Origin: Roseiflexaceae bacterium
Lineage (GTDB): Bacteria; Chloroflexota; Chloroflexia; Chloroflexales; Roseiflexaceae
Assembly (NCBI GenBank): GCA_947474225.1
Contig: CANJHS010000032.1
Coordinates: forward strand, 1-32,093
Reading direction: 5' to 3'
Length of the DNA stretch: 32,093 nucleotides
Under the pieces are notes generated by a model. The model was not told where the DNA came from. It did not search any database and saw nothing but the letters and a program-made list of their open reading frames with translations. Positions 31,775 through 32,093 of the stretch are shown one piece after another; positions within the stretch are counted from its first letter, which is position 1, and each line of letters starts with the position of its first letter. Made by a program: the position numbers and the translations under genes.

Positions 31775-32093
31775 ATGAACATCTTTGACAAAATCTTTGG
31801 CACACACGATGCTCCGCCGACCAATCCCGCACTTACCTATCAGACCGAGGGGCCGGTCACGGCGACCCTCACGGTAATCCATGGCGACGTCCACATCCAT
31901 ACCCACGATGCACCGACGATTCTGGTGACGTTCTCTGAGCTGCGTGGGGATACGGTCCTCTCAGCAGACGGTCCAGGCTGGGGGTTCGACGGTGCTCGCG
32001 GGGTATTGCGCATTGATGCAAACGCCATGCCGTCGCGCGAGCTCAAAGTGTCGGGTATCGATGTGTTTTTGCCGGCAGACAGTAGCGTGACGC
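31775..32093 (+). CDS. DUF4097-type beta-repeat protein (3' partial)
   Basis: The first 106 codons are present and the gene runs off the window. AAAGGA lies 6 bases before ATG 31775, nine bases after the RHH stop. The short N-terminus MNIFDKIFG is followed by beta strands beginning TEGPVTATLTVIHGDVHIHTHD (in parts), the start of a DUF4097 beta-helix-like repeat. No signal peptide is seen, so probably cytosolic or membrane-peripheral. DUF4097 proteins have no settled function. Pairing with an RHH regulator gives a compact two-gene unit. Confidence 0.75.
   Translation, partial: MNIFDKIFGTHDAPPTNPALTYQTEGPVTATLTVIHGDVHIHTHDAPTILVTFSELRGDTVLSADGPGWGFDGARGVLRIDANAMPSRELKVSGIDVFLPADSSVT

Overview
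The window looks like chromosomal DNA of a Chloroflexota bacterium, probably class Chloroflexia. Three neighbouring lipoproteins read like auracyanin (the blue-copper protein of filamentous Chloroflexia). A secreted Ig-like protein ends in the Pro/Thr-rich 'VPPTAT' stalk common in that phylum. Gene density is high, moderate-to-high GC, with rho-independent terminators and compact sigma70-like promoters. The genus cannot be named from sequence alone. No rRNA, tRNA, CRISPR array, integrase or intact insertion sequence was seen.

Layout. 1-700: end of a DUF4405 cytochrome-b-like membrane gene plus a small membrane protein. 995-3490: orphan ABC ATPase and purB. 3786-5219: secreted Ig-like protein. 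5318-7870 (-): ABC-F ATPase and a membrane protein. About 8041-10472: heavily decayed remains of two related membrane genes, the second fused to an acyltransferase-3 domain. 10545-12373 (-): M42 aminopeptidase and PHP phosphoesterase, divergent from a GlmS-isomerase-like SIS protein (12574-13614). 13665-15225 (-): three auracyanin-like cupredoxin lipoproteins. 15347-16452 (-): two translationally coupled unknown genes. 16572-21000: purL, a DUF1444 gene and a membrane protein. 21099-23241: O-methyltransferase, membrane protein and PH-domain protein. 23375-26380 (-): SDR dehydrogenase, then coxM, coxS and coxG without a large subunit. 26518-29242 (+): OsmC-like protein, cyclophilin, macro-domain protein, META-like lipoprotein and a helical protein. 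29350-31067 (-): two paralogous secreted proteins. 31307-end: ribbon-helix-helix protein and a truncated DUF4097 gene.

Functional themes are purine synthesis (purB, purL), periplasmic or outer-surface electron carriers (cupredoxins, DUF4405), a molybdenum hydroxylase accessory set and surface proteins. Points most worth a second look: an RHH/DUF4097 pair whose promoter predicts a leaderless mRNA and whose start codon lies inside nested inverted repeats; two heptamer arrays of the form NNATCAG that each begin right after a TAG stop codon of unrelated genes; coxG-coxS-coxM lacking coxL; an operator-like dyad in the cox/osmC divergent region; and the triple cupredoxin set. All functions are read from motifs by eye; no database search was run.
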